Positions 43,718 to 52,617 are shown, numbered from the stretch's first letter. The stretch is 64,000 bases of DNA from an uncultured Bacteroidota bacterium (GCA_903819975.1 CAIJFI010000015.1:16046-80045); one strand, 5' to 3'. Program-made: numbers and translations. The notes: generated by a model not told the origin, from the letters alone.

Positions 43718-44845
43718 ATGCGAAAAATTCAGATGGTTGACACCAAAACGCAGTACTTAGCTATTAAGGATCAAGTTGATGCAGCAATACACGAGGTGTT
43801 AGATTCAGCGGCATATATTAATGGTAAATCAGTTAAGGATTTTGCTCAAAATTTGGGCAGCTATTTGGGTACAGCAAATGTGATTCCTTGTGCAAATGGA
43901 ACAGATGCTTTACAAATTGCCATGATGGCGTTGGATTTACAACCTGGCGACGAAGTTATTACACCTTCTTTCACATATATCGCAACTACCGAAGTGGTGG
44001 CGTTGCTTAAATTAACACCTGTTTTTGTTGACGTAGACCCTGTGACCTATTGCATGGATATTGAAAGCTTAAAAAAAGCAATCACTCCAAAAACAAAAGC
44101 AATTGTGCCCGTACATTTATATGGACAAGCTGCTCCAATGGAAGAGATAATGGCTATTGCAAAGCAACATAATATTTATGTAATTGAAGATAACGCACAA
44201 GCAATTGGTTGCGACTATACTTTTTCTGACGGCACTAAAAAGAAAACTGGAACTATTGGCCATATCGGAGCAACTTCTTTTTATCCAAGTAAAAATTTAG
44301 GGGCATTTGGAGACGGAGGTGCATTATTTACAAACGATAAAGCATTGGCCAATAAAATGGCGATGATTGCAAATCATGGTCAGTCAGAAAGATATTACCA
44401 TGATGTAGTTGGATGTAACTCCAGATTGGATTCTATACAAGCAGCAATTTTAAATATTAAACTGGCACATTTGGATGAATATAGCAATGCTAGGCAAGCT
44501 GTAGCAAAATATTATACAAATGCTTTTGCTAGTATCGAGCAAATAATTACACCAGCAATCGGAAAATATACAACACATGTGTTTCATCAATATACCATGC
44601 AGTTAAAGGGAGTAAATAGAGAAAAATTTATTGCTCACTTAGCTGCGAAAGATATTCCATGTATGATTTATTATCCAGTGCCAGGTCATTTGCAAAAAAT
44701 GTTTGGCAATCAAAATAATCAACATTGGGATTTGCCAGTTACAGATCAATTAACACCTTGTGTTTGTTCTTTGCCAATTCATACTGAAATGGATGAGGAG
44801 CAATTGTCTTATATTGTGGAAGGCGTTAAATCTTTTTTTAATTAA
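43718..44845 (+). CDS. DegT/DnrJ/EryC1/StrS-family sugar aminotransferase
   Basis: A PLP-dependent aminotransferase that converts a keto-sugar nucleotide to an amino sugar for surface polysaccharide. The 375-aa protein has the PLP-binding motif ANGTDALQIAMMAL near 59, GDEVITPSFTYIATTE near 77 and VIEDNAQAIG near 155. The Schiff-base lysine is Lys192 in SFYPSKNLGAFGDGG. NSRLDSIQAAILNIKL near 227 is also conserved. The N-terminus IQMVDTKTQYLAIKDQV resembles WbpE-like enzymes. It is first in an operon with ugd, a UDP-glucuronate decarboxylase and rfbD, so a UDP-linked sugar is a likely substrate (inference). Confidence 0.9.
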   Translation: MRKIQMVDTKTQYLAIKDQVDAAIHEVLDSAAYINGKSVKDFAQNLGSYLGTANVIPCANGTDALQIAMMALDLQPGDEVITPSFTYIATTEVVALLKLTPVFVDVDPVTYCMDIESLKKAITPKTKAIVPVHLYGQAAPMEEIMAIAKQHNIYVIEDNAQAIGCDYTFSDGTKKKTGTIGHIGATSFYPSKNLGAFGDGGALFTNDKALANKMAMIANHGQSERYYHDVVGCNSRLDSIQAAILNIKLAHLDEYSNARQAVAKYYTNAFASIEQIITPAIGKYTTHVFHQYTMQLKGVNREKFIAHLAAKDIPCMIYYPVPGHLQKMFGNQNNQHWDLPVTDQLTPCVCSLPIHTEMDEEQLSYIVEGVKSFFN

Positions 44846-44869
44846 TTACCTCTAACAAAATCTAAGTAA

Positions 44870-46195
44870 ATGAAAATAGCAGTAGTAGGGACGGGCTATG
44901 TAGGCTTGGTAACAGGCACTTGTTTTGCTGAGACGGGCAATAAGGTTACTTGCGTGGATATTGACAAGAGTAAGGTAGAAAAATTAAGTGGTGGACAGAT
45001 AACCATTTATGAGCCAGGTTTAGAAAAGATTTTCTTAAGAAATATCAAAGAGAGTAGATTAAAATTTACCACTCAACTAGAAGAAGCAATAGAAGATGCA
45101 GAGATTATTTTTTTAGCATTGCCAACACCTCCGGGTGCGGATGGTAGTGCGGATTTAAAGTATGTCTTGGATGTAGCGGATCATTTAGGAAAAATATTAA
45201 AGGGGTATAAAGTAATTGTAAATAAAAGCACCGTGCCAGTAGGTACAGCGGATAAAGTAAGTGCTGCGATTGCAAAAAATTACACAGGTGAATATGATGT
45301 TGTAAGCAACCCCGAGTTTTTAAGAGAGGGCGTTGCGGTGGATGATTTCATGAAGCCCGACAGAGTGGTTGTGGGCACGAGATCAGAAAGAGCTAAGAAA
45401 CTAATGAGCGATTTATATGCGCCATTTGTTAGACAGGGTAATCCGGTAATTTTTATGGATGAGCGTAGCTCGGAGTTGACTAAATATGCAGCCAATAGTT
45501 TCCTTGCCACTAAGATTTCATTTATGAATGAGATTGCACAATTGTGTGAGCGCATGGGAGCGGATGTGGATATGGTAAGAAGAGGAATTGGAAGTGATGA
45601 CAGAATTGGAAAAAGATTTTTATTCCCAGGGATTGGATATGGAGGTTCTTGTTTTCCTAAGGATGTGCAAGCATTAATCATGTCATCGGATGAAGTGGGA
45701 TATGATTTTGAGATATTAAAAGCAGTTGAAAAAGTAAACGCCAATCAAAAAATACATTTAGTTGAAAAGATAAAGGCCTATTATAATAATAATTTACAAG
45801 GCAAGCATTTTGCTTTGTGGGGCCTAGCCTTTAAGCCAAATACGGACGATATTAGAGAAGCACCAGCATTAAGTATTATTGATGCATTAACAAGTGCAGG
45901 CGCTACAGTAACAGCGTATGATCCTGAAGCCATGGCTAATGTAAAGGGGCAAATTGGAGATAAGATTAAATATGCCGATAATCAATACCAAGCATTGGAA
46001 GGCGCTGCCGCTTTAATTATTGCTACAGAATGGAGTGAGTTTAGAACACCTGATTTTGAATTAATGGATCAGAAATTAAATGAAAACAAAATCATTTTTG
46101 ATGGCAGAAATTTATTTGATGTAGCAAAGATGAATGAGTTAGGATATCATTATGAAAGTATTGGAAGAGCGGACTCAAACAAGAAAAATAAATAA
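44870..46195 (+). CDS. ugd: UDP-glucose 6-dehydrogenase
   Basis: Oxidises UDP-glucose to UDP-glucuronate with two NAD. The 441-aa protein begins with the Rossmann motif [20 protein letters not shown]. It has [13 protein letters not shown] near 118, [16 protein letters not shown] near 145 and the catalytic cysteine Cys261 in [12 protein letters not shown]. The C-terminal domain includes [19 protein letters not shown]. Its product is the substrate of the next gene, a UDP-glucuronate decarboxylase, making a two-step route to UDP-xylose. Confidence 0.95.
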   Translation: MKIAVVGTGYVGLVTGTCFAETGNKVTCVDIDKSKVEKLSGGQITIYEPGLEKIFLRNIKESRLKFTTQLEEAIEDAEIIFLALPTPPGADGSADLKYVLDVADHLGKILKGYKVIVNKSTVPVGTADKVSAAIAKNYTGEYDVVSNPEFLREGVAVDDFMKPDRVVVGTRSERAKKLMSDLYAPFVRQGNPVIFMDERSSELTKYAANSFLATKISFMNEIAQLCERMGADVDMVRRGIGSDDRIGKRFLFPGIGYGGSCFPKDVQALIMSSDEVGYDFEILKAVEKVNANQKIHLVEKIKAYYNNNLQGKHFALWGLAFKPNTDDIREAPALSIIDALTSAGATVTAYDPEAMANVKGQIGDKIKYADNQYQALEGAAALIIATEWSEFRTPDFELMDQKLNENKIIFDGRNLFDVAKMNELGYHYESIGRADSNKKNK

Positions 46196-46235
46196 GACTC
46201 AAGTCATCAATAAGCAATATTTAACAAGTAGTAAC

Positions 46236-47216
46236 ATGAGTCAAAAAAGAATATTAATTACAGGAGCAGCCGGATTTTTAGGATCACATTTAAGTGATCG
46301 CTTTATAAAGGAAGGTTACTATGTAATTGCAATGGATAATTTAATTACGGGCGATATGATGAATATCGAACATTTATTAACGAATCCTAATTTTGAATTT
46401 ATTCATCATGACGTTACTAAGTATATTGAGATAGAAGGCACATTGGATTATATATTACACTTTGCATCACCAGCAAGCCCAATTGATTATTTAAAAATAC
46501 CTATACAGACTTTAAAAGTAGGTGCAATGGGTACGCATAATTTATTGGGTCTAGCAAAAGCAAAGGGTGCAAGAATATTGGTGGCAAGTACGAGTGAAGT
46601 TTATGGCGATCCTTTGGTGCATCCACAAACCGAGGAGTACTGGGGTAATGTAAATCCGGTGGGTCCAAGAGGTGTGTATGACGAAGCAAAACGTTATATG
46701 GAAAGCATCACCATGGCTTACCACACTTTTCATCATGTAGAAACAAGAATCATTAGAATCTTTAATACCTATGGTCCAAGAATGCGCCTGAATGATGGCC
46801 GTGCATTACCTGCATTTATTGGTCAAGCATTAAGAGGCGAGGACATGACGGTTTTTGGAGATGGTTCACAAACAAGAAGCTTTTGTTATGTGGATGATTT
46901 AGTAGAAGGTATTTATAGATTATTATTAAGTGACTATTCAAGTCCCGTGAATATTGGAAACCCGAATGAAATTAGCTTAAAGGATTTTGCAGAAGAAGTA
47001 TTGAAATTAACAGGATCTACTGTTAAAATTGTTTACAAGGAATTACCTGTAGACGATCCTAAGCAAAGACAACCAGATATCACAAAAGCAAAAACATTAT
47101 TAGGCTGGGAGCCAAAAGTAGATCGTGCCGAAGGTTTAAAGAAAACCTACGATTACTTTAAAGCATTGCCACCAAGCGAGTGGACTAAACTTCCGAAAGA
47201 GTTTACTTCTAAATAA
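46236..47216 (+). CDS. UDP-glucuronate decarboxylase (UDP-xylose synthase)
   Basis: An extended short-chain dehydrogenase that decarboxylates UDP-glucuronate to UDP-xylose. From the ATG at 46236 it is 326 aa, starting [21 protein letters not shown] (NAD-binding GxxGxxG). It has [11 protein letters not shown] near 75, [12 protein letters not shown] near 119, and the catalytic pair Tyr148/Lys152 in YDEAKRYME. This wording separates it from plain epimerases. The frame also extends 28 codons upstream into ugd, but that stretch has no family match. Confidence 0.9.
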   Translation: MSQKRILITGAAGFLGSHLSDRFIKEGYYVIAMDNLITGDMMNIEHLLTNPNFEFIHHDVTKYIEIEGTLDYILHFASPASPIDYLKIPIQTLKVGAMGTHNLLGLAKAKGARILVASTSEVYGDPLVHPQTEEYWGNVNPVGPRGVYDEAKRYMESITMAYHTFHHVETRIIRIFNTYGPRMRLNDGRALPAFIGQALRGEDMTVFGDGSQTRSFCYVDDLVEGIYRLLLSDYSSPVNIGNPNEISLKDFAEEVLKLTGSTVKIVYKELPVDDPKQRQPDITKAKTLLGWEPKVDRAEGLKKTYDYFKALPPSEWTKLPKEFTSK

Positions 47217-47246
47217 ATCAATACATCTAATTCTAACAATAACAAT

Positions 47247-48122
47247 ATGGCCATTCACAAGATTTTAGTTACAGGTGCTAATGGGCAATTAGGTTGGGAG
47301 TTGGCTCAAACTACAAGCGCATATCCTAATTTTGAATTTGTATTTGTAGACAGAAATGCTATGGATTTATCAAAGCCAGATGAATTTAATGGCATCTTTG
47401 AATTGTTTAATCCAGATGCAATAATTAATACCGCAGCATATACAGCAGTTGACAAAGCAGAATCCGAAAAAGAATTAGCAACAACTATCAATGCAGCTGC
47501 TGTCAAGCAATTAGCACATATTGCCAAAGAAAGAAACATTCCATTTATTACGTATTCTACCGATTATGTTTTTAATGGCAATGCTACAAGTCCTTATTTA
47601 ACTGATACTACTATAGAGCCAGTTAATTTTTATGGACAAACAAAAGCCGAAGGAGAACAATTAGCGATTGCAGAAAATCCAGCAACTATCATTATTAGAA
47701 CTTCATGGGTGTTTAGTAGTCACGGAAATAATTTTGTGAAAACAATGATGCGTTTAATGAAAGAAAGAGACGCATTAAATATAGTAGGAGATCAAAAAGG
47801 GAGACCCACTTATGCAAAAGATTTGGCATTGGCGAGCATTAAAATGATAGAGCTGTTAAATGCAGGAAAGAACATAAAAGGAACTTATCATTATGCAAAT
47901 ACGGGTGAAACGACTTGGTTTGGATTTGCAGAAAAAATAAAAGCATTGGCAGGACTTGAATGCGATTTAACGGCAATCACATCGGACCAATTTCCTACTC
48001 CTGCAAAACGCCCGGCTTATTCGGTATTAGATACACAAAAAATTGAAAAAGATTTAAATATGCAAATCCCGCATTGGGAAACTGCTTTGCAAGAATGTAT
48101 TAAAAAAATACAAGCATCCTAA
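47247..48122 (+). CDS. rfbD: dTDP-4-dehydrorhamnose reductase
   Basis: Reduces dTDP-4-dehydrorhamnose to dTDP-L-rhamnose. The 291-aa SDR protein starts HKILVTGANGQLGWELAQ. It has NTAAYTAVDKAE near 60, the catalytic region FITYSTDYVFNGNATSPY near 100, FYGQTKAEGEQLA near 130 with the Tyr and Lys, and RTSWVFSSHGNNFVKTM near 152. No rfbA, rfbB or rfbC is in the window, so the rest of the pathway must be elsewhere, or this copy may act on a related sugar. It belongs to the operon starting at 43718. Confidence 0.9.
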   Translation: MAIHKILVTGANGQLGWELAQTTSAYPNFEFVFVDRNAMDLSKPDEFNGIFELFNPDAIINTAAYTAVDKAESEKELATTINAAAVKQLAHIAKERNIPFITYSTDYVFNGNATSPYLTDTTIEPVNFYGQTKAEGEQLAIAENPATIIIRTSWVFSSHGNNFVKTMMRLMKERDALNIVGDQKGRPTYAKDLALASIKMIELLNAGKNIKGTYHYANTGETTWFGFAEKIKALAGLECDLTAITSDQFPTPAKRPAYSVLDTQKIEKDLNMQIPHWETALQECIKKIQAS

Positions 48123-48134
48123 ATTCAAGTTGTA

Positions 48135-48545
48135 ATGACAAAGGAAGCCCTATTAAAAGACTTACAGCAATCTACTTATGTGATCATAAAACCATCACCC
48201 TTACATGGTATTGGTGTATTTGCCATTAGGGATATTCCTAAAGGCACGAAAGATATTTTTTCACAAGGAGTGGGCGATTGGATTAAATTAACCATTGCCG
48301 AAGTAGAAGCACTTCCGAAGCATTCTAGAGACTTGGTCGAGAATCATTGTCTATTTGACGAAGATTGTTATTATGTGCCTGATTATGGCTTTAAATTGGT
48401 GGATTTAGTGATTTATTTAAATCATTCGGATAAGCCTAATGTCGTATCTATTAATGAAGGCGAGTTTTTTGAAGCAATTGTTGACATAAAAGCTGGAGAC
48501 GAACTACTAGTGGATTATGGTACGATTGTAGATTGTGATGAATAA
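48135..48545 (+). CDS. Small SET-domain protein
   Basis: A 136-aa protein that is essentially one SET domain, the fold of lysine methyltransferases. The landmarks are SPLHGIGVFAIRDIPKGT near 21-38, YLNHSDKPNVVS near 94 (SAM- and substrate-contacting NHS) and AGDELLVDYGTIVD near 120 with the conserved Tyr. It lacks the zinc-binding pre- and post-SET cysteines of histone enzymes. It starts 12 bp after rfbD and probably shares that transcript. The target is unknown; a ribosomal or other cytoplasmic protein is possible, and the position beside sugar genes may be incidental. Confidence 0.85.
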   Translation: MTKEALLKDLQQSTYVIIKPSPLHGIGVFAIRDIPKGTKDIFSQGVGDWIKLTIAEVEALPKHSRDLVENHCLFDEDCYYVPDYGFKLVDLVIYLNHSDKPNVVSINEGEFFEAIVDIKAGDELLVDYGTIVDCDE

Positions 48546-48635
48546 CTGACAGGACTCATTTTAAAAGCTTCAATTACTAATATTTATCATTTTTACAGGT
48601 ATTGGATAATGCTAACTTTATACAAATAGTTAGTC

Positions 48636-49085
48636 ATGAAAAACAAAATACTTATTGCAGTGGACTTAAGCGAGCAATCTGCATCAATCATTGAAAAGGG
48701 AATTGAATTAGCAGTTAAAATGGATGGATCTATTTTGATAAGTTCTATCATTCCTGTATATGTTGACTATTTGCAATCACAAATGGCTTTAATCCCAACA
48801 CAATGGGATGAAATATATGTTGCACAAAAGGAACATGCTATGAAAGAATTAGAGAAGATTAAAGAAAAACATAATAATCTTGAAATTCAATTATTAGTAG
48901 AAGTGGGTAATCCTAAATTTGATGTAATTGAAAGGGCTATAGAATCAAAAGCTACATATATAGTTGTTGGGACACATGGTCGCACCGGATTGTCTCATAC
49001 TGTAATGGGAAGCACTGCAGAATATATTGTTAGACATGCTACAGTACCGGTATTGGTAGTGCCAATGGATAGGACTGAGCATTAG
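48636..49085 (+). CDS. Universal stress protein, UspA family
   Basis: A 149-aa cytoplasmic protein with a single Usp domain. It begins KNKILIAVDLSEQSASIIEKGIELA and ends with the ATP-binding signature VVGTHGRTGLSHTVMGSTAEYIVRHA, which has the full Gx2Gx9G(S/T) spacing. It is therefore an ATP-binding type, with a probable role in stress or dormancy. A TAACTTTA box about 23 bp upstream could be its own -7 element. It meets the convergent acyltransferase gene with a 4-bp overlap. Confidence 0.9.
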   Translation: MKNKILIAVDLSEQSASIIEKGIELAVKMDGSILISSIIPVYVDYLQSQMALIPTQWDEIYVAQKEHAMKELEKIKEKHNNLEIQLLVEVGNPKFDVIERAIESKATYIVVGTHGRTGLSHTVMGSTAEYIVRHATVPVLVVPMDRTEH

Positions 49086-50122
49086 TGTTTTATTAATCTT
49101 GCTAATTTTTTACCTATTCGGTTCTCAATAAAATATTGAGTTGCTGTGGAGTAAGCAATTAAGCTTGTTAAAATGAGTAAAACACAAATCATTTTTTTCA
49201 TATCTCCATTTACAAATTGAATCCAGTTATATAATTTAGGTATCCCAAATCCAATGACAAGTGCTTGGTTTAAATATACAGAGTAAGATATTTTTCCAAG
49301 GAACAAAAAAGGTTTTGTTTGCAGTGCTTTGCTTATTAAACCATTGGTTTTAATAAATATCAATATAGATAAAGCAAATGTAATTGGTATTAGAAATTGC
49401 AATGCAATAGTATAGATAGGGTTAATTCGTGGAACTGTAAAATGAAAGTACATTAATGCTATAATACCTATCGTAATGAACCATTCTAATGTATTAGGTA
49501 TTTTAAAATCCTTCTTTGTTATGATATGTATTAAGTATCCTAAGTTAAAACAGGCTAGGCCTCTTACAAACCCAAAAGACCCAGTTACAAAGTAGTTTTG
49601 ATGTAATGCGAGGAGTGCAAAACATCCTATTGTTAGAATTACAATTAGAGTGGTCTTTTTTTTGCTTATTGAAATCAATGAGCATAATCCGAAAAAAATA
49701 TAAGAAATCATTTCACTAGATATTGACCAGGAAGGGTAGTTCATTCCAATGCCAGTCCCTAAAATTGGCGTTGCATTGGTTAGGAATAATGTGTCTAGTG
49801 CTAGAAGTATGTTTTGTTTATCTAAAAATGGATGTACAAAATACCAATACATTAAAGTAGAAAATAGGAGTAGTGGGTATAAGCGAATAAATCTCTTTTT
49901 AATAAAATGCCATATCGTTTTTGTGGTGTTTAATTTATTGTCATAGGTTAATGAAATCACGAAGCCACTTAGTATGAAAAAGAAGTCTACGAAAATATAA
50001 GATTCACGTACAAAGAAATTGTTTACAAGTGCCGCCGGAGCGTTGTTGATATTGAAATGAAATAACACCACAAATAGTGCGAATAGTCCGCGGAGGCCGT
50101 CAAGTTTATTAATCCTTTGCAT
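49082..50122 (-). CDS. Acyltransferase 3 family membrane protein (OafA/YrhL-like)
   Basis: A 346-aa inner-membrane protein with about ten hydrophobic helices, which probably O-acetylates a surface polysaccharide or other glycan. The N-terminal motif INKLDGLRGLFALFVVLFHFN carries the conserved Arg and His of the family. The FFFILSGFVISLTY segment near 51 and ISYSVYLNQALVIGFG near 274 are also typical. There is no C-terminal SGNH domain. It lies next to the nucleotide-sugar operon, and modification of that polysaccharide is a reasonable inference. Confidence 0.88.
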   Translation of the reverse strand: MQRINKLDGLRGLFALFVVLFHFNINNAPAALVNNFFVRESYIFVDFFFILSGFVISLTYDNKLNTTKTIWHFIKKRFIRLYPLLLFSTLMYWYFVHPFLDKQNILLALDTLFLTNATPILGTGIGMNYPSWSISSEMISYIFFGLCSLISISKKKTTLIVILTIGCFALLALHQNYFVTGSFGFVRGLACFNLGYLIHIITKKDFKIPNTLEWFITIGIIALMYFHFTVPRINPIYTIALQFLIPITFALSILIFIKTNGLISKALQTKPFLFLGKISYSVYLNQALVIGFGIPKLYNWIQFVNGDMKKMICVLLILTSLIAYSTATQYFIENRIGKKLARLIKH

Positions 50123-50214
50123 AGGTGGTCCTGCTTGTTTTGAGTATCAAAATCAAGTAAAAATACTTATATAAGCCCTTGATTTATAGTTAGATTTAAA
50201 ATATTTAACAATAA

Positions 50215-50243
50215 TACGTATATAATTATTAATTTAGTACGTA
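50215..50243 (+). promoter_or_regulatory. Candidate operator of the toxin-antitoxin operon (two TACGTA boxes)
   Basis: TACGTA occurs at 50215-50220 and again inside GTACGTAC at 50237-50244. The spacing is 23 bp, just upstream of the antitoxin ATG at 50256. Paired palindromes here would suit binding by a ribbon-helix-helix antitoxin dimer. Confidence 0.4.
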
Positions 50244-50255
50244 CAATTTAAAACA

Positions 50256-50501
50256 ATGGATACAAAACTTACTATAAAGCTAAACGATCAAGTAATAGAA
50301 AAGGCAAAGCAATATGCTAAAGAAAAGGGCACTAGTTTATCCAAGCTTGTCGAGAATTATTTTAACTCTATTTCTAATGAGTCGATGGTTGAAGAAGAAA
50401 TTACTCCATTGGTAAAAAGTTTGACTGGAATAGTGCCTCATATTAGTGAAGAAGATGAAAAAGAGGCATATACCAAATATCTAATTGAAAAGTATAAATA
50501 A
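50256..50501 (+). CDS. Antitoxin, ribbon-helix-helix type (DUF6364-like)
   Basis: An 81-aa protein whose N-terminal half (TKLTIKLNDQVIEKAKQYAKEKGTSLSKLVENYF split over residues 3-36) is a ribbon-helix-helix DNA-binding domain: a beta strand KLTIKL followed by two helices with the SLSKLV turn. The acidic C-terminal half (EEEITPLVKSL, then ISEEDEKEAYTKYL) is the usual toxin-binding tail. A PIN-domain toxin gene follows after 5 bp. I recall the family as DUF6364, common in Bacteroidota next to PIN toxins. Confidence 0.87.
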   Translation: MDTKLTIKLNDQVIEKAKQYAKEKGTSLSKLVENYFNSISNESMVEEEITPLVKSLTGIVPHISEEDEKEAYTKYLIEKYK

Positions 50502-50506
50502 TTAGT

Positions 50507-50929
50507 ATGCTATTTCTAGATACCAAAATAATTTTAGACCTTGTTTCAAATAGACCTCCATATACAACATTTGCTCAAAAAATATTTTCAAGAAGTCAAA
50601 GGTTGAAAATTGAATTGTATGTATCTGCATTAACTATTCCTAATATTAATTATATATTGACAAAAGTTTCTGATAAAAAATTAGCGAAACAGATTTTGTT
50701 AAAAATCAAACCTCTAATTAATATTCTGCCACTTAATGATAAAATTATTCAATTGGCACTTGCATCTGATTTTGATGATTTCGAGGATGCTATTCAATAC
50801 TATACAGCTTTAGAGCATAATATTACTACGCTCATTACAAGAGACTTAAAAGACTTTAAAAAAGCAAAAATTAGCGTGATGACTGCGGAGCAGTATTTAG
50901 GGATTGGGGGAAATGAACTTAAGAGTTAG
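50507..50929 (+). CDS. PIN-domain toxin (VapC-like ribonuclease)
   Basis: A 140-aa PIN-domain protein, the likely toxin of the pair, expected to cleave RNA. Acidic active-site residues are visible at Asp5 (MLFLDTKIILD), Glu93-Asp94 (FDDFEDAIQYY) and Asp113 (ITRDLKDF). The usual DTN motif is DTK here, so a conserved Asn is replaced by Lys, which might weaken activity. The rest of the protein appears intact and in frame. The pair sits beside non-coding repeats, a common place for mobile toxin-antitoxin modules. Confidence 0.87.
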   Translation: MLFLDTKIILDLVSNRPPYTTFAQKIFSRSQRLKIELYVSALTIPNINYILTKVSDKKLAKQILLKIKPLINILPLNDKIIQLALASDFDDFEDAIQYYTALEHNITTLITRDLKDFKKAKISVMTAEQYLGIGGNELKS

Positions 50930-51168
50930 GGACTATAATTTAGTTTCAGGTTTCTTTATTATGAAGATAATGAACATCATAATAATCAATCCCATACTAA
51001 TTTCTCTTAAACATTCAAGGCAACCGATAATGAAACCGTTATTAGTAGATTTAGATAGTTTTTTAGTCAAAATCATTAATAAAAGTAAGAATGTAACTTT
51101 TACCCAGGCTCTACTATAAAGATTAGTTAGTATCCTTTTTATATCACCAATTTAAACATAATTTTTGA

Positions 51169-51329
51169 AAATCCCAGCAAATAGGATTAGCTCCCTTTGG
51201 TCGCTGATCCTATAATTTTGGAAAAACCCAACATAACGGATTGGCCTCGCGTTGCTCGGCCTTCCTTTTTGTAGGGAAATCCCAACAAATAGGATTAGCT
51301 CCCTTTGGTCGCTGATCCTATTATTTTGG
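51169..51329. repeat. Three tandem units of 54 bp, each forming a hairpin
   Basis: Units 1 (51169-51221) and 3 (51277-51329) agree at 51 of 53 positions and carry the stem AGGATTAGC/GCTGATCCT. Unit 2 (from about 51223) is diverged but keeps the frame: ACCCAACATAACGGATT, then the stem GGCC/GGCC in place of AGC/GCT around the loop TCGCGTTGCTC. The regular 54-bp spacing and the swapped but still paired stems suggest selection for structure, or repeated copying of a hairpin element. Confidence 0.75.
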
Positions 51330-51431
51330 CAAATCCCAACATAAAAAGACCTCAACGAAATAGGAGTGGTAGTTTCAATGCTTTTTAAAAGAATAAAACT
51401 CAGTCGCAAATTGTTACACAATTTTCACAAT

Positions 51432-51510
51432 GTATCTCCAATTCAAAATTCAAGCAAGTTGCGTTGCAACTTTAACAAGCCTTCTCCAATTCAAATTACG
51501 AGCAAGCTCG
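51432..51510. repeat. Two related sequences with TCTCCAATTCAAA and a small hairpin
   Basis: TCTCCAATTCAAA begins at about 51435 and again at about 51483, followed by AGCAAG. The first copy then has the hairpin AGTTGC-GTT-GCAACT, the second CGAGC-AA-GCTCG. The stems differ but each pairs with itself. Confidence 0.55.
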
Positions 51511-51615
51511 CATTTGTCTTTACGCAGACTTGTTACGCTTTGCTATATGCTTGATTTTGCCTTGTATATACATTGTGCTCGCTTCGCTCGGCTCCTTCGT
51601 TTTCTTTATTTATCC

Positions 51616-51649
51616 CATTAAAAAAGCCCCAACTTTCGTTGAGGCTTTT
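51616..51649 (-). terminator. Terminator after tRNA-Gln
   Basis: On the minus strand AAAAGCCTCAAC and GTTGGGGCTTTTTT pair with one mismatch around GAAA, ending in a T run, immediately past the tRNA 3' end. Confidence 0.8.
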
Positions 51650-51655
51650 CTTTGG

Positions 51656-51726
51656 TTGCCTGACCTGGATTCGAACCAAGACAAACTGCACCAAAAACAG
51701 TTGTGCTACCGTTACACCATCAGGCA
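51656..51726 (-). tRNA. tRNA-Gln (anticodon UUG)
   Basis: The acceptor TGCCTGA pairs with TCAGGCA, with discriminator A and an encoded CCA. The D arm is GGTGTAACGGTAGCAC, the anticodon loop TTTTGGT has TTG at positions 34-36, and the T arm contains GGTTCGAATCC. Confidence 0.93.
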
Positions 51727-51861
51727 ATCCCTATGCCATTCTTAGAATGGAGTGCAAAAATAGGGGTCAGCACAAAATTTTCCAAATTTTTATGCCTTTT
51801 AAAGTCATTATTATCAATTTATGCTAACTTAAACTGCTATTTATATTACAAAACTTAAACG

Positions 51862-52542
51862 ATGCCATTTATGATGGGTAAATTATTTCTACTAACCACT
51901 TTTATATGCTGTTTATTCCTACTATCATTTAGAGGGGACAAGAAGAAAAAAGTGCTATTTTTTGGGGATTCAATCACCCAAATGGGGGTTAAAAAAGGTG
52001 GGTATATAGATCTTATCAATCAGGATCTTGCTAATAAGGGCTTGGCGGATAAATTTGAAATAGTTGGAGCCGGAATTGGAGGAAATAAAATTTATGATCT
52101 TTACTTGCGTATGGACAAGGATGTGCTTGAACAAAAACCCGACGTTGTTTTTATTTGGGTTGGAGTAAATGATGTTTGGCATAAGTCTAGCTTAGGAACA
52201 GGAACAGACTATGATAAATTTGGTAAATTTTATGACGCCGTTGTAAAGAAATTGCAATCCAATGGCATTAAAGTTATTTTAGTTACACCTGCTGCAATAG
52301 GAGAGCGAAATGACTATTCAAACGAGCAAGACGGTGATTTAAATTTGTATAGTGGCTGGATTAGAAAGTACGCAGCAGACAATACATTAGGCTTGGTTGA
52401 TTTAAGAAAAACATTTCATGATTATAATGTAGCGAATAATCCAAGTAATGTTGATAGAGGCATTTTAACGACTGACAGAGTGCATTTAAATGAAAAAGGA
52501 AATGCATTAGTTGCAACAGAAATGTGGAAAGCAATGCAATAA
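51862..52542 (+). CDS. SGNH/GDSL-family hydrolase, probably exported
   Basis: A 226-aa esterase or acetylhydrolase with an N-terminal hydrophobic signal or anchor (about residues 4-24). The four SGNH blocks are present: LFFGDSITQMG with the nucleophile Ser, the Gly in VGAGIGGNKI, VWIGVND-like FIWVGVNDVW with the Asn, and TTDRVHLNEKG with the catalytic Asp and His. The fold suits deacetylation of glycans or short esters. It is monocistronic, followed by a bidirectional terminator. The start could be any of three close Met codons. Confidence 0.88.
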   Translation: MPFMMGKLFLLTTFICCLFLLSFRGDKKKKVLFFGDSITQMGVKKGGYIDLINQDLANKGLADKFEIVGAGIGGNKIYDLYLRMDKDVLEQKPDVVFIWVGVNDVWHKSSLGTGTDYDKFGKFYDAVVKKLQSNGIKVILVTPAAIGERNDYSNEQDGDLNLYSGWIRKYAADNTLGLVDLRKTFHDYNVANNPSNVDRGILTTDRVHLNEKGNALVATEMWKAMQ

Positions 52543-52557
52543 ATTATTTAATAAAAT

Positions 52558-52593
52558 AAAAAACCTCCTAGCAAAATGTTAGGAGGTTTTTTT
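52558..52593. terminator. Bidirectional terminator between the SGNH hydrolase and tyrS
   Basis: AAAACCTCCTA and TAGGAGGTTTT form an 11-bp perfect stem over a 9-nt loop with A and T runs on the two sides. Confidence 0.88.
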
Positions 52594-52617
52594 ATGTGTT
52601 TGATATTTAGGAATCGA

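Larger units (their letters stand above)
50930..51615. other. Non-coding region of about 690 bp with hairpin repeats
   Basis: No open frame here has family features or plausible composition; those present are short, overlap on both strands and run through hairpins. The region holds a tandem repeat at 51169-51329, a second pair of related sequences at 51432-51510 and the motif CTCGCTTCGCTCG at 51578-51590. That motif is the reverse complement of the loop sequence of the palindrome at 24179-24350. Confidence 0.6.

Noticed and set aside
50904..51119. 71-codon open frame after the toxin gene
   Set aside because: It overlaps the toxin end in another frame, starts with a GTG or similar weak context, has repetitive Ile/Asn composition and shows no motif.
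51169..51329. CRISPR-like array
   Set aside because: Only two near-identical copies exist, and the sequence between them is a diverged unit of the same repeat, not a unique spacer. No cas genes are present.
51366..51827. Several 60-85-codon frames around tRNA-Gln
   Set aside because: They overlap each other on both strands, run through the terminator, repeats and tRNA, and have no recognisable features.
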